Assembly (NCBI RefSeq): GCF_001307275.1
Contig: NZ_CP012831.1
Coordinates: 3,464,501 to 3,528,500 of the forward strand
Direction: 5' to 3'
Length of the DNA stretch: 64,000 nucleotides
DNA from: Pseudomonas fluorescens
GTDB lineage: Bacteria; Pseudomonadota; Gammaproteobacteria; Pseudomonadales; Pseudomonadaceae
Shown here: positions 47,896 to 56,941 of the stretch, piece by piece
Position numbering within the stretch: position 1 is the stretch's first letter
Layout of the letters: each line of letters starts with the position of its first letter
The notes under the pieces: model-generated
What the model was told of the DNA's origin: nothing
The model's input: the letters and a program-made list of their open reading frames with translations, nothing else
Databases searched by the model: none
Made by a program: the position numbers and the translations under genes

Positions 47896-48375
47896 GTGAA
47901 AAAAATTGCAGTGTTCGCCGATGTCCAGAACCTCTACTACACCGTGCGCCAGGCTTACGGTTGCCATTTCAACTACGCCGCGCTGTGGGCCGATGTCAGC
48001 AAGCAGGGGCAGATCGTCGAGGCCTACGCCTATGCGATCGATCGCGGTGACAGCAAGCAGCAACAATTCCAGCAGATCCTGCGCAACCTGGGTTTCGTCG
48101 TGAAGCTCAAGCCCTACATCCAGCGCAGCGACGGCTCGGCCAAGGGCGACTGGGACGTGGGCATCACGCTGGACATCATGGACGCCGCCGACCACGTCGA
48201 TGAAGTGGTGCTGGCCTCCGGCGATGGCGATTTCGACATGTTGCTCGAACGCATCATCCAGAAGCACGGTGTGCAAGCCGTGGCCTATGGCGTGCCGGGG
48301 TTGACCGCCAACTCGCTGATCCGCGCCGCCAGTCGCTATGTGCCCATCGAAGGCGCGTTGTTGCTCAAGAATTGA
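47896..48375 (+). CDS. NYN-domain (LabA-like) protein
   Basis: 159 residues of the LabA/DUF88 NYN type, a PIN-like nuclease fold. The acidic residues expected for metal binding are in FADVQNLYY, GDWDVGITLDIMD and ASGDGDFDMLLE. GTG 47896 follows AAGAGGAAACGCG. It starts 128 bases after the DUF2076 gene and runs into the DEDDh exonuclease gene after 21 bases, so the two nuclease-like products are likely co-expressed. Confidence 0.9.
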   Translation: MKKIAVFADVQNLYYTVRQAYGCHFNYAALWADVSKQGQIVEAYAYAIDRGDSKQQQFQQILRNLGFVVKLKPYIQRSDGSAKGDWDVGITLDIMDAADHVDEVVLASGDGDFDMLLERIIQKHGVQAVAYGVPGLTANSLIRAASRYVPIEGALLLKN

Positions 48376-48396
48376 TTTTCACGGAGTTCAAAAGGT

Positions 48397-49008
48397 TTGG
48401 AACGCATCGCAGTCATCGACTTTGAAACCACCGGGATCACCCCGAGCAGCAGTTGCCGGGCCACTGAAATCGCAGTGGTGATGCTCGAGCAAGGCCGGAT
48501 CGTCGACCGCTACCAGAGCCTGATGAATGCCGGTGTGCGCGTCCCTGCGTTTATCGAGCAACTGACCGGCATCAGCAACGCCATGCTGCGCAGCGCACCC
48601 TCGGCGGAAAAGGTCATGAACGAGGTCAACGAGTTCGTCGGCATCACGCCACTGCTGGCCCACAACGCCGCGTTCGACCAGAAGTTCTGGGATTTCGAGC
48701 TGGGACGTATCAAACGCACCCGCTTGCAGAATTTTGCCTGCTCACTGTTGCTGGCCCGGCGCCTGATGCCGGCGGCGCCGAACCACAAGCTCGGCACGCT
48801 CAATGCGTTCGCCGGCTTGCCCCACACCGGCCAGGCTCACCGGGCCATGGCCGACGCCGAAATGGCCGCCAACCTCACCGCGCACCTGGCTTCGCAACTG
48901 CGGCAAAAGCATGGGTTGCGGGAGTTGTCCCATGATTTGCTGTGCAGTTTGCAGAAAGTGCCGGCGGCGAAGATCAACGAGCATCTCAAGCGCCATCGCG
49001 GGTTCTAA
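48397..49008 (+). CDS. DEDDh 3'-5' exonuclease (DnaQ-like)
   Basis: 203 residues. The four acidic/histidine motifs are VIDFETTG (exo I), the HNAAFDQKFW region (exo II) and HRAMADAEMAA (exo III, His and Asp). It resembles the stand-alone epsilon-type exonucleases acting on DNA or small RNA ends. The start is TTG 48397; an ACGGAG lies 10 bases before it. The upstream partner is a NYN-domain gene. Confidence 0.9.
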   Translation: MERIAVIDFETTGITPSSSCRATEIAVVMLEQGRIVDRYQSLMNAGVRVPAFIEQLTGISNAMLRSAPSAEKVMNEVNEFVGITPLLAHNAAFDQKFWDFELGRIKRTRLQNFACSLLLARRLMPAAPNHKLGTLNAFAGLPHTGQAHRAMADAEMAANLTAHLASQLRQKHGLRELSHDLLCSLQKVPAAKINEHLKRHRGF

Positions 49009-49024
49009 ACACACCGCTGGGACA

Positions 49025-49118
49025 ACTGTGGGAGCGAGCTCGCTCGCGATAGCGTCGGATCAGTCAGCCGCTTTGTGACTGACACTCCGCCATCGCGAGC
49101 AAGCTCGCTCCCACAGTT
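49025..49118. repeat. REP pair (REPIN), class A
   Basis: Inverted class A arms between the exonuclease gene and the convergent Lrp-type gene. The left arm has GAGCTCGCTCGC instead of GAGCTTGCTCGC. Confidence 0.85.
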
Positions 49119-49126
49119 GATCAGTG

Positions 49127-49579
49127 TTATTTCCCATGGCCTTCCAACTGCCCCAACGGCACGCGCTTTTCAATGGCGCTGGACAGCACGATCGACGTCT
49201 TGCTGAAACCGAACTTGGCAATGCGGTTGATCAGCTCTTCCAGTTCGGGCATCGAGCCAACCGCCGCTTGCATGATCACGCACGGATCCCCGGTGACCCG
49301 GTGGCATTCGGTCAGTTGTGGGATCTTGCACAGTTCGTCGTAGGTCTTCTGGTTGCCGTGCTGGTTCATTCGCAGTTCGATGACGCATTGCACCGGCAGG
49401 CCGATCTTCGCCATGTCGACTTTGGCTTGATAACCGGTGATGACACCGCTGGCTTCCAGTTTGCTGACCCGTTCGGCCACGGCGGGGGCTGACAGGTTCA
49501 CTTTGCGGGCCAGTTCGGCGTAGGACGCACGACCGTTGTCCAACAGAGCACTGAGCAACATGCGGTCGTATTTATCCAC
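49127..49579 (-). CDS. Lrp/AsnC family transcriptional regulator
   Basis: 150 residues with N-terminal winged helix (LDNGRASYAELARKVNLSAP, AVAERVSKLEASG) and a RAM domain (CHRVTGDPCVIMQAAVGSMP). It diverges from an EamA-type exporter gene, a pairing in which Lrp proteins commonly control amino-acid export. Ligand unknown. Confidence 0.92.
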   Translation of the reverse strand: MDKYDRMLLSALLDNGRASYAELARKVNLSAPAVAERVSKLEASGVITGYQAKVDMAKIGLPVQCVIELRMNQHGNQKTYDELCKIPQLTECHRVTGDPCVIMQAAVGSMPELEELINRIAKFGFSKTSIVLSSAIEKRVPLGQLEGHGK

Positions 49580-49678
49580 GGTTTGGCTTCCTGTCGGTGC
49601 GACTTTCGAAAGCGCGATTTATAGCGCTGATCGCCGTGTTTTGAAAAGTGTATGGCCTGGATAAACAGGTTTTGTAGC

Positions 49679-49707
49679 TTAATTTCCGTCTATCGCCTTT
49701 CTAGAAT
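49679..49707 (+). promoter_or_regulatory. Candidate promoter of the EamA exporter gene
   Basis: TTAATT, a 17-base spacer and TAGAAT lie 34-62 bases upstream of the ATG. The divergent region is AT-rich and probably also holds the operator of the adjacent Lrp-type gene. Confidence 0.5.
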
Positions 49708-49740
49708 AGCGTCTCTCATTGTCCTGACTTCGAGCTGAAC

Positions 49741-50643
49741 ATGCCTGGCCCACGCCGTTTCCCCCTGCCATTGATCGCTGCCTTCTTTGCCTTGTACGTC
49801 ATCTGGGGTTCGACCTACCTGGTGATTCGCATCGGTGTGGAGCATTGGCCGCCGCTGTTGCTGGCCGGGATTCGTTTTGTGCTGGCCGGTTCGCTGATGT
49901 ACGGCTTCCTGCGCTGGCGCGGGGCGCCGGCGCCGACCTGGGCGCAATGGAAGGCCGGGGCCATCATTGGCGTGTTGTTGCTCAGTTTCGGTAACGGTGC
50001 GGTCAGTGTGGCCGAGCACACGGGCGTGGCGTCCGGGGTCGCGGCGTTGGCGGTGGCGACGGTGCCTTTGTTTACCCTGCTGTGCGGATATTTCTGGGGC
50101 GCGCGTAATACCCGTCTGGAATGGGCGGGGATTGTGCTGGGGTTGATCGGCATCGCCATGCTCAACCTCGGTTCCAACCTGCAATCCAGCCCGTTGGGGG
50201 CGACCCTGCTGGTGTTCGCCGCGGCCTCCTGGGCCTTCGGCTCGGTGCTCAGCAAGCACCTGCCGCTGCCGGCCGGGGCAATGGCCAGCGCTGTGGAAAT
50301 GTTGGTGGGCGGTGTGGTGCTGTTGATCGGCAGCGTGGCCAGCGGTGAACACCTGGACAGCATGCCGCCGCTGGAAGGCTGGTTCGCGCTGGCGTACCTG
50401 ACCTTCTTCGGTTCGATCATCGCCTTCAACGCCTACATGTACCTGCTCAAGCATGTGCGTCCGGCGGCGGCCACCAGCTATGCCTACGTCAACCCGGCCG
50501 TGGCGGTGTTGCTGGGCATCGTATTCGCCGGTGAAACCATCGGCATCGAGGAGGCCTTGGCGATGTTGGTGATCATCAGTGCGGTGGTGTTGATCGGTTT
50601 GCCGCAGTGGCGCAAACCCAAGCCTGCGCCGGCCGTCTCCTGA
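49741..50643 (+). CDS. yedA: EamA-family drug/metabolite exporter, YedA type
   Basis: 300 residues, ten membrane segments in two EamA repeats. The first repeat shows YVIWGSTYLVIRIGVE and the second PAAATSYAYVNPAVAVLLG. The sequence fits the YedA/YijE subset of the DMT superfamily, usually exporters of amino acids or other metabolites. Divergent Lrp-type regulator supports an amino-acid-related substrate, by inference only. Confidence 0.88.
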   Translation: MPGPRRFPLPLIAAFFALYVIWGSTYLVIRIGVEHWPPLLLAGIRFVLAGSLMYGFLRWRGAPAPTWAQWKAGAIIGVLLLSFGNGAVSVAEHTGVASGVAALAVATVPLFTLLCGYFWGARNTRLEWAGIVLGLIGIAMLNLGSNLQSSPLGATLLVFAAASWAFGSVLSKHLPLPAGAMASAVEMLVGGVVLLIGSVASGEHLDSMPPLEGWFALAYLTFFGSIIAFNAYMYLLKHVRPAAATSYAYVNPAVAVLLGIVFAGETIGIEEALAMLVIISAVVLIGLPQWRKPKPAPAVS

Positions 50644-50701
50644 TTTAGGGTAAACTGCCGCGCATTGCACACCTTGCGCTGATTTTTCCTACGGTATTTC
50701 C

Positions 50702-52039
50702 ATGACTTTCGCCACCCTTGGCCTGATCGAACCCTTGCTGCGCGCCCTCGAGACGCTCGGCTACCAGACCCCGACTCCGGTTCAGGCCCAAGCCATGCCG
50801 GCAGTGCTCGCCGGTCGCGACCTGATGGCCGCGGCCCAGACCGGTACCGGCAAGACTGCCGGCTTTGCGGTGCCGCTGTTGCAGTTGCTGACCACCGAAG
50901 GGCCGAAGGTCGCGGCCAATTCGGTGCGGGCGCTGATCCTGGTGCCGACCCGTGAATTGGCTGAGCAGGTCCATGAAAGCGTGCGTCAGTACGCGCAAAA
51001 CCTGCCGTTGAGCACCTACGCGGTGTACGGCGGTGTCAGCATCAACCCGCAGATGATGAAGCTGCGCAAAGGCGTCGACCTGCTGGTCGCCACGCCGGGG
51101 CGCTTGCTCGATCTGTTCCGCCAGAATGCGCTGAAGTTCAATCAACTGCAGACGTTGGTGTTGGACGAAGCCGACCGCATGCTCGACCTGGGTTTCTCCG
51201 AGGAACTGGCGAATATCTACAAGGCCCTGCCGAAGAAACGCCAGACCCTGTTGTTCTCGGCGACCTTTTCCGATGCGATCCGCTTGCTGGCCGGGCAGAT
51301 GCTCAATGATCCGCTAAGCATTGAAGTGAGCCCGCGCAACGTGGCTGCCAACACCGTCAAGCAATGGGTGGTGACGGTGGACAAGAAGCGCAAGCCGGAA
51401 TTGTTCGTGCACCTGATGCGCAAGCACAAGTGGAAACAGGTACTGGTATTCGCCAAGACCCGCAACGGCGTCGATGCGCTGGTGGAGAAGCTCCAGGGCC
51501 TGGGCGTCAACGCCGACGGTATCCACGGTGACAAGCCCCAGGCCACCCGCCAACGTGCGCTGGACCGCTTCAAGGCCAGCGAGGTGCAGATCCTGGTCGC
51601 CACCGACGTCGCCGCCCGTGGCTTGGACATCGAGGATTTGCCGTTGGTGGTGAACTTCGACCTGCCGATCGTGGCCGAGGACTACATCCATCGCATCGGC
51701 CGTACCGGCCGGGCGGGCGCTACAGGGCAGGCAATTTCCCTGGTCTGCGCCGATGAAGTGAATCTGCTGTCAGCCATCGAGATGTTGACCCGTCAGACGT
51801 TGCCTCGCCAGATGGAACAAGACTTCGAGCCTGAGCACCGCGTGCCGGACACCGATGCCAGCGGCCAGGTGATCAAGAAGCCGAAAAAGCCGAAGAAACC
51901 GAAAACCTCCGGTGGTGGCGGCAAGCGCAACCTGGGCAAGTGGGTGGACAGTGGCGACGCTGCGCCGGTGGAGCCTTCGGTCAAGCCTGTGCGCAAAGTG
52001 CCGGTGTTCAATACCGGGCCGCGTAAGCGTAAGCCTTGA
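50702..52039 (+). CDS. rhlE: DEAD-box RNA helicase RhlE
   Basis: 445-residue RhlE-type helicase: Q motif and PTPVQAQAMP, motif I AAQTGTGKT, motif II DEAD in VLDEADRMLD, motif III SAT, motif VI HRIGRTGRAG. A basic Lys/Pro-rich C-terminal tail (KKPKKPKKPK, GGGGKRNLGKW) aids RNA binding. The P. aeruginosa gene at this locus is one of two rhlE copies. Involved in ribosome assembly and cold or RNA-decay functions in the family. Confidence 0.93.
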   Translation: MTFATLGLIEPLLRALETLGYQTPTPVQAQAMPAVLAGRDLMAAAQTGTGKTAGFAVPLLQLLTTEGPKVAANSVRALILVPTRELAEQVHESVRQYAQNLPLSTYAVYGGVSINPQMMKLRKGVDLLVATPGRLLDLFRQNALKFNQLQTLVLDEADRMLDLGFSEELANIYKALPKKRQTLLFSATFSDAIRLLAGQMLNDPLSIEVSPRNVAANTVKQWVVTVDKKRKPELFVHLMRKHKWKQVLVFAKTRNGVDALVEKLQGLGVNADGIHGDKPQATRQRALDRFKASEVQILVATDVAARGLDIEDLPLVVNFDLPIVAEDYIHRIGRTGRAGATGQAISLVCADEVNLLSAIEMLTRQTLPRQMEQDFEPEHRVPDTDASGQVIKKPKKPKKPKTSGGGGKRNLGKWVDSGDAAPVEPSVKPVRKVPVFNTGPRKRKP

Positions 52040-52060
52040 TGGCCTGTCAGGTCTGATAAA

Positions 52061-52150
52061 CCGCTATCGCGAGCAAGCTCGCTCCCACAGTTGATCGGGT
52101 TCTGTCAGAAGGATTGCGGTAAATGTGGGCGCGAGCTTGCTCGCGATAGG
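52061..52150. repeat. REP pair (REPIN), class A, reversed arm order, slightly decayed
   Basis: Left arm ATCGCGAGCAAGCTCGCTCC, right arm GTGGGCGCGAGCTTGCTCGC with one changed base. It lies between convergent rhlE and the flavoprotein gene. Confidence 0.83.
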
Positions 52151-52163
52151 CGCGCCTTGGTCT

Positions 52164-53405
52164 TCAACCCTGGCGCTGTAGCCACTCCAGCATTCCCAAC
52201 CCCGCTGTCCGGCCACTGGCAAAGCATGCCGTGAGCAGGTAGCCGCCGGTCGGCGCTTCCCAGTCGAGCATTTCCCCGGCGCAGAAAACCCCGGGCACTT
52301 GCTTGAGCATCAGGCGTTCATCCAGGGCTTCGAACGTCACGCCACCGGCACTGCTGATGGCTTCGTCCAAGGGGCGGGGCTTCACCAGGGTGACCGGCAA
52401 GGTCTTGATGGCCTGGGCCAGCCGCGCCGGGTCGGTGAAACACTCGGCCGGCGTGAGCTCGCGCAACAGCGCCGCCTTGACGCCGTCGATCCCCAACTGG
52501 CTGTGCAAGTGCTTGGCCATCGAGCGTGAGCCCCGTGGCTTGTTCAGGGCCTGGAGGATTTTATCCACAGGCCGGCCCGGCAACAGGTCCAGATGAATGG
52601 TCGCGCTGCCGTATTGGTTGATGGCTTCGCGAATCGCTGCCGACAGGGCATAGACCAGGCTGCCTTCGAGGCCGGTGGCGGTGAGCACGCATTCGCCGAG
52701 GCGCGGTACATCGTCGTTCATTCCCATGGCGATGTTCTTGAGTGGGGCGCCAGCGAATTTGCTGATCATCAGGTCGCTCCAGGCCGCTACCTCGAACCCG
52801 CAGTTGCTGGGTTGCAGTGGCGCCAGGGCTACGCCGCGTTGTTCCAGCGGTAGCATCCAGGCGCCGTCGGATCCCAGGCGCGACCAACTGCCGCCGCCCA
52901 ACGCCAGCAAGGTGGCCTTGGGGTGCAGGGTTTTGTCGCCTTCCGGGGAGGCGATGCGCAAGCTGCCATCCGGGTTCCAGCCGAGCCAGCGATGACGCGT
53001 GTGGATCACCACGCCAGCATCGCGCAGGCGCTTGAGCCAGGCGCGCAACAGCGGGGCGGCCTTCATGTCGGTAGGAAATACCCGCCCGGAGCTGCCGACA
53101 AAGGTGTCGATGCCCAGCCCGTGGATCCATGTGCATAACTCATCCGCCCCGAATGCCCGCAACAGCGGCGCGAGGTTTGGCGCGCGTTCGGCGTAGCGGG
53201 ACAGGAAAGCCGGAAAGGCTTCGGAGTGGGTGATGTTCATGCCGCCCACGCCGGCCAGCAGGAATTTCCTGCCCACCGATGGCATGCCGTCGTACAGGTC
53301 GACTCGCAGGCCGGCCTGGCTCAACACCTCGGCCGCCATCAGGCCAGCGGGGCCGCCGCCGATGATGGCGATGTCTGAGGGGGAGGGCTTGGCGGTCGAG
53401 GTCAT
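52164..53405 (-). CDS. BaiN/HI0933-type flavoprotein (TIGR03862-like)
   Basis: 413 residues. FAD-binding Rossmann motif IAIIGGGPAGLMAAEV at the N-terminus, GVGGMNITHSE, and the C-terminal GEMLDWEAPTGGYLLTACFASG signature of the HI0933/BaiN family of NAD(P)/FAD-dependent oxidoreductases. The reaction in pseudomonads is not known. A DnaA-box sequence (52561-52569) lies inside the gene. The neighbouring genes give no clear pathway. Confidence 0.9.
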   Translation of the reverse strand: MTSTAKPSPSDIAIIGGGPAGLMAAEVLSQAGLRVDLYDGMPSVGRKFLLAGVGGMNITHSEAFPAFLSRYAERAPNLAPLLRAFGADELCTWIHGLGIDTFVGSSGRVFPTDMKAAPLLRAWLKRLRDAGVVIHTRHRWLGWNPDGSLRIASPEGDKTLHPKATLLALGGGSWSRLGSDGAWMLPLEQRGVALAPLQPSNCGFEVAAWSDLMISKFAGAPLKNIAMGMNDDVPRLGECVLTATGLEGSLVYALSAAIREAINQYGSATIHLDLLPGRPVDKILQALNKPRGSRSMAKHLHSQLGIDGVKAALLRELTPAECFTDPARLAQAIKTLPVTLVKPRPLDEAISSAGGVTFEALDERLMLKQVPGVFCAGEMLDWEAPTGGYLLTACFASGRTAGLGMLEWLQRQG

Positions 53406-53458
53406 GATTTGAACTGTGGGGGCTGGGGTAGGCGGGGCATTCTACCAGCACAGATCCC

Positions 53459-53547
53459 GGTGGGAGCGAGCTTGCTCGCGATAGCGGTGTGTCAGCGGCA
53501 TTGATGTAGCGGACCCTTCGCTTTCGCGAGCAAGCTCGCTCCCACAA
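53459..53547. repeat. REP pair (REPIN), class A
   Basis: Inverted class A arms with the centre ending CCCTTCGCTTTCGCGAGC, which differs from the usual GATNGCGG next to the arm. It separates the flavoprotein gene from the downstream end of the deacetylase gene. Confidence 0.83.
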
Positions 53548-53641
53548 CTGGGTCGGTAGGTGTTGTTGAGAACTCTGATCAAAAAACAGCCAAGCCCCTG
53601 CAAGCTATAGGCAATATAGCCTGTAGGCCGTTTCGCTCAGG

Positions 53642-53650
53642 TTATCCACA
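53642..53650 (+). other. Perfect DnaA box
   Basis: TTATCCACA followed by GGCC, in the gap downstream of the deacetylase gene. Three further perfect matches are at 27512-27520, 52561-52569 and (reverse) 57530-57538. Confidence 0.6.
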
Positions 53651-53686
53651 GGCCGCTCCACAGGCATTGTGGGTAAAGCCCAGGTT

Positions 53687-54607
53687 TCAGTGACAACCTG
53701 ATGACGTCCAGACCCTTTGTGCGCTGTGGTGCAGGATCCCGTGGCGGCGAGCCAGGGCCTGACGGTCCTTGCTGTAGCCACCGCCGATCACGCCGACCAC
53801 CGGGATGTCGCGGCCCAGGCAATGGCGCATGACGCTCTCGTCCCGGGCGGCGAGGCCTTCGTCGGTCAGTTTCAGGTAACCGAGGGCGTCGTCCTTGTGC
53901 ACGTCGACGCCGGCGTCATACAGCACCAGATCCGGCTGGTAGAGCGGCAGCAGGTAGTTGAGCGCGTCGTCCACCACCTTCAGGTAGGCGGCGTCCTCCA
54001 TGCCCATCGGCAGGGGAATGTCCCAATCGCTGTGCGCCTTGCGTGCGGGAAAATTCTTTTCGCAGTGCAAGGAAACTGTCACGGCGTCCGGGGTGTCATG
54101 GAGTATTCGGGCGGTGCCGTCGCCCTGATGCACATCGCAATCGAAAATCAGCACCCGTGAAACCCGACCGCTGGCCAGGAAATAACGGCTGATCACCGCC
54201 AGGTCGTTGAAAATGCAGAACCCGGCCGGGTGGTCGTAGTGGGCGTGATGGGTGCCGCCGGCCAAGTGACAGGCCAGTCCGTGTTCAAGGGCTTGTTCGG
54301 CGGCCAGCAGCGAGCCGCCCACGGCGCGCACCGTTCGGCGGGCCAGGGCCTCGCTCCAGGGCAGGCCAAGTCGCCGTTGGTCTTCGCGGGACAACTCGCC
54401 GCCCATGTAGCGTTCGATATAGGCACGGTCGTGGGCCAGGGCGAGGATGTCCGGCGGACACAGCGCCGGACGCAACAGGTCCGCGTCACGGGTCAGGCCG
54501 CTGTCCACCAGGTGATCGCGTAGCAGGCGAAACTTGTCCATGGGGAAACGGTGTTCCGCCGGGAATTCGGGGCTGTAGTCTTCGTGATAGATCAGCGGCA
54601 GTGACAT
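53687..54607 (-). CDS. Histone deacetylase/acetylpolyamine amidohydrolase family protein
   Basis: 306 residues of the arginase/deacetylase fold. Zinc ligands are visible as Asp and His in FDCDVHQGDGT and Asp in YDAGVDVHKDD; the catalytic histidines are in GGTHHAHYDHPAGFC. Bacterial members deacetylate polyamines, acetoin-related proteins or other small amides; no substrate can be named. ATG 54607 gives MSLPLIYHEDYSPEFP. Confidence 0.92.
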   Translation of the reverse strand: MSLPLIYHEDYSPEFPAEHRFPMDKFRLLRDHLVDSGLTRDADLLRPALCPPDILALAHDRAYIERYMGGELSREDQRRLGLPWSEALARRTVRAVGGSLLAAEQALEHGLACHLAGGTHHAHYDHPAGFCIFNDLAVISRYFLASGRVSRVLIFDCDVHQGDGTARILHDTPDAVTVSLHCEKNFPARKAHSDWDIPLPMGMEDAAYLKVVDDALNYLLPLYQPDLVLYDAGVDVHKDDALGYLKLTDEGLAARDESVMRHCLGRDIPVVGVIGGGYSKDRQALARRHGILHHSAQRVWTSSGCH

Positions 54608-54680
54608 GGTGTTTTCAGTAGTGATTGAGTGACGGATCCTACCAGCGATGTAGACTCTGGAGCATGGAAAGGGAGTGAAG

Positions 54681-55250
54681 ATGGAGCCGATACTGGAACT
54701 GGAAAGCGCACGGTTGCTCTTGCGGCAGTGGCGCGATGATGACTTGCCGGAATTTGCCGCCATGTGCGCCGACCCGCAGGTGATGCGTTATTTCCCGGAA
54801 CGCCTGAGCCGCCTGGAAAGCGCCGCCCTGATCGGCCGCGTGCGGGGGCATTTCGCCGAGCATGGTTTTGGTTTGTGGGCGCTGGAACGCAAGGACACCG
54901 GGGACTTCATCGGCTTTACCGGGCTCGGTGTGGTCGGGTTCGACGCGCCGTTCACGCCGGCCATCGAAATCGGCTGGCGCCTGGCCCGGGAGCACTGGGG
55001 CCTGGGGTATGCCAGCGAAGCGGCGTGGACCGCCCTGCGTTGTGCCTTCGACCAGTTGACGCTGGACGAAGTGGTGGCGTTCACCGCCGTCGATAACCTG
55101 CCCTCGCAAAAGGTCATGCAGGCCATTGGCATGCAGCACGCCCCGGCGGATGACTTCGAGCACCCGACACTCGCCGTCGGTCATCCATTGCGTCACCATG
55201 TGCTCTATCGCATCAATCGTGAGCAGTGGTTGCAGACCCTTCACGGTTAG
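54681..55250 (+). CDS. GNAT family N-acetyltransferase (RimJ/RimL-like)
   Basis: 189 residues of the Acetyltransf_3 type: N-terminal LESARLLLRQWRDDDLPEFA, central IGFTGLGVV, and the acetyl-CoA-binding LAREHWGLGYASEAAWTALR. Substrate unknown; relatives acetylate ribosomal-protein N-termini or small amines. GGGAG lies 5 bases before ATG 54681; a GTG 6 bases earlier is an alternative start. Confidence 0.9.
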   Translation: MEPILELESARLLLRQWRDDDLPEFAAMCADPQVMRYFPERLSRLESAALIGRVRGHFAEHGFGLWALERKDTGDFIGFTGLGVVGFDAPFTPAIEIGWRLAREHWGLGYASEAAWTALRCAFDQLTLDEVVAFTAVDNLPSQKVMQAIGMQHAPADDFEHPTLAVGHPLRHHVLYRINREQWLQTLHG

Positions 55251-55355
55251 CCGACACGGACGTTTACAATGCCCGCCCAAATGGCCCGGGCCAACAATCG
55301 ATCCACCGCCGCAGCGTAGACTGCGCGGTCATTGCGCTGTGTGAGGAAAGTCTGA

Positions 55356-56225
55356 ATGAGCCACGTGTTGGAAGATCTGGTCGACCTGCTGACCCTGGAA
55401 CCGATCGAAGAGAACCTGTTTCGCGGTCGCAGCCAGGATCTGGGCTTTCGCCAGTTGTTCGGCGGCCAGGTGCTGGGCCAGTCGTTGTCGGCGGCCAGCC
55501 AGACCGTGGAAGAGGCGCGCCATGTGCATTCGATGCACGGTTATTTCCTGCGTCCGGGCGATGCCGCGCTGCCGGTGGTCTACCAGGTGGACCGGGTGCG
55601 TGACGGGGGCAGCTTCAGCACCCGCCGGGTGACGGCGATCCAGAAGGGCAACCCGATTTTCACCTGCAGTGCGTCATTCCAGTACGACGAAGAGGGCTTT
55701 GAACACCAGAGCACCATGCCCCAGGTGGTGGGGCCGGAAAACCTGCCGTCCGAGCTGGAACTGACCCAGCAGCGGGCGCACCTGCTGCCCGAGCACATGC
55801 GCGAAAAACTGCTGTGCCCCAAGCCGATCGAGGTGCGCCCGGTCACCGAAAAAGACCCTTACAACCCACAACCGGCCGACCCGGTGAAATACGTGTGGTT
55901 CCGTGCCGATGGCGCCCTGGCGGACTCGCCGGCCTTGCATAAATACCTGCTGGCCTACGCGTCGGACTTCGGCCTGCTGACCACTTCGCTGCTGCCCCAT
56001 GGCAAATCGGTGTGGCACAAGGATATGCAGGTCGCCAGCCTCGATCACGCCTTGTGGTTCCATGCCGACCTGCGCGCCGATGACTGGTTGCTCTACGCCA
56101 TGGACAGCCCGTGGGCCGGCAATTCCCGTGGATTCTCCCGGGGCAGCGTGTTCAACCGCGCCGGGCAACTGGTGGCCTCGGTCACCCAGGAAGGCCTGAT
56201 TCGCCACCGCAAGGACTGGGCATGA
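55356..56225 (+). CDS. tesB: Acyl-CoA thioesterase II TesB
   Basis: Hydrolyses medium- and long-chain acyl-CoAs. 289-residue double hot-dog protein with SRQLFGGQVLGQ-like sequence (FRQLFGGQVLGQSLSAAS), the active-site Asp in ASLDHALWFH, Ser/Thr in DSPWAGNSRGFSRG and Gln in VTQEGLIR. Its TGA stop overlaps the start of the HAD gene (ATGA), implying co-translation. Confidence 0.94.
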   Translation: MSHVLEDLVDLLTLEPIEENLFRGRSQDLGFRQLFGGQVLGQSLSAASQTVEEARHVHSMHGYFLRPGDAALPVVYQVDRVRDGGSFSTRRVTAIQKGNPIFTCSASFQYDEEGFEHQSTMPQVVGPENLPSELELTQQRAHLLPEHMREKLLCPKPIEVRPVTEKDPYNPQPADPVKYVWFRADGALADSPALHKYLLAYASDFGLLTTSLLPHGKSVWHKDMQVASLDHALWFHADLRADDWLLYAMDSPWAGNSRGFSRGSVFNRAGQLVASVTQEGLIRHRKDWA

Positions 56226-56815
56226 GCCTGTCCGAGGTTCGTCATTGGGTGTTCGACATGGATGGCACGCTGACCATTGCCGTGCATGACTTCGCGGCAA
56301 TCCGCGTGGCCCTGGCGATTCCGCCCGAAGACGACATCCTCACTCATCTGGCAGGGTTGCCCGCCGAGGAAGCGGCGGCCAAGCATGCCTGGTTGCTGGA
56401 ACACGAACGGGACCTGGCGCTGGGTTCCAAGCCTGCGCCTGGCGCGGTCGAGTTGGTGCGAGAACTGGCCGGGCGCGGCGATCGCCTGGGGATCCTGACC
56501 CGCAACGCCCGCGAATTGGCCCACGTGACCTTGGAGGCCATTGGCCTGGCGGACTGTTTCGCCGTGGAGGATGTGCTGGGCCGCGACGAGGCACCGCCCA
56601 AGCCGCATCCCGGTGGCCTGTTGAAACTGGCCGAGGCCTGGAACGTGGCGCCGGACACGCTGGTGATGGTGGGTGACTACCGCTTCGATCTGGACTGTGG
56701 CCGGGCAGCGGGTGCGCGGACGGTGTTGGTGAACCTGCCGGACAATCCATGGCCGGAGCTGACGGACTGGCATGCGCGCGATTGTGTTGAGTTGCGGCGG
56801 ATGCTTTTGGCTTGA
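56222..56815 (+). CDS. HAD-family phosphatase (HAD-IA, PGP-like)
   Basis: 197 residues. Motif I WVFDMDGTLT, motif II LTRNARE, motif III KPHPGGLL lysine and motif IV GDYRFDLDCG. The small helical cap is of the phosphoglycolate-phosphatase-like type. It starts inside the tesB stop codon (ATGA). Substrate unknown. Confidence 0.92.
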   Translation: MSLSEVRHWVFDMDGTLTIAVHDFAAIRVALAIPPEDDILTHLAGLPAEEAAAKHAWLLEHERDLALGSKPAPGAVELVRELAGRGDRLGILTRNARELAHVTLEAIGLADCFAVEDVLGRDEAPPKPHPGGLLKLAEAWNVAPDTLVMVGDYRFDLDCGRAAGARTVLVNLPDNPWPELTDWHARDCVELRRMLLA

Positions 56816-56835
56816 GATTAATATTGGCTGGCTAG

Positions 56836-56918
56836 CCGCTATCGCGAGCAAGCTCGCTCCCACAGTGGATATGCGGCGAATGCAGAAAACTTTGTGGGAG
56901 CGAGCTTGCTCGCGATGA
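56836..56918. repeat. REP pair (REPIN), class A, reversed arm order
   Basis: Left arm ATCGCGAGCAAGCTCGCTCC, right arm GTGGGAGCGAGCTTGCTCGC, in the short gap between convergent genes. Confidence 0.85.
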
Positions 56919-56941
56919 AGCCCGTCCAACCGATACAAAAC

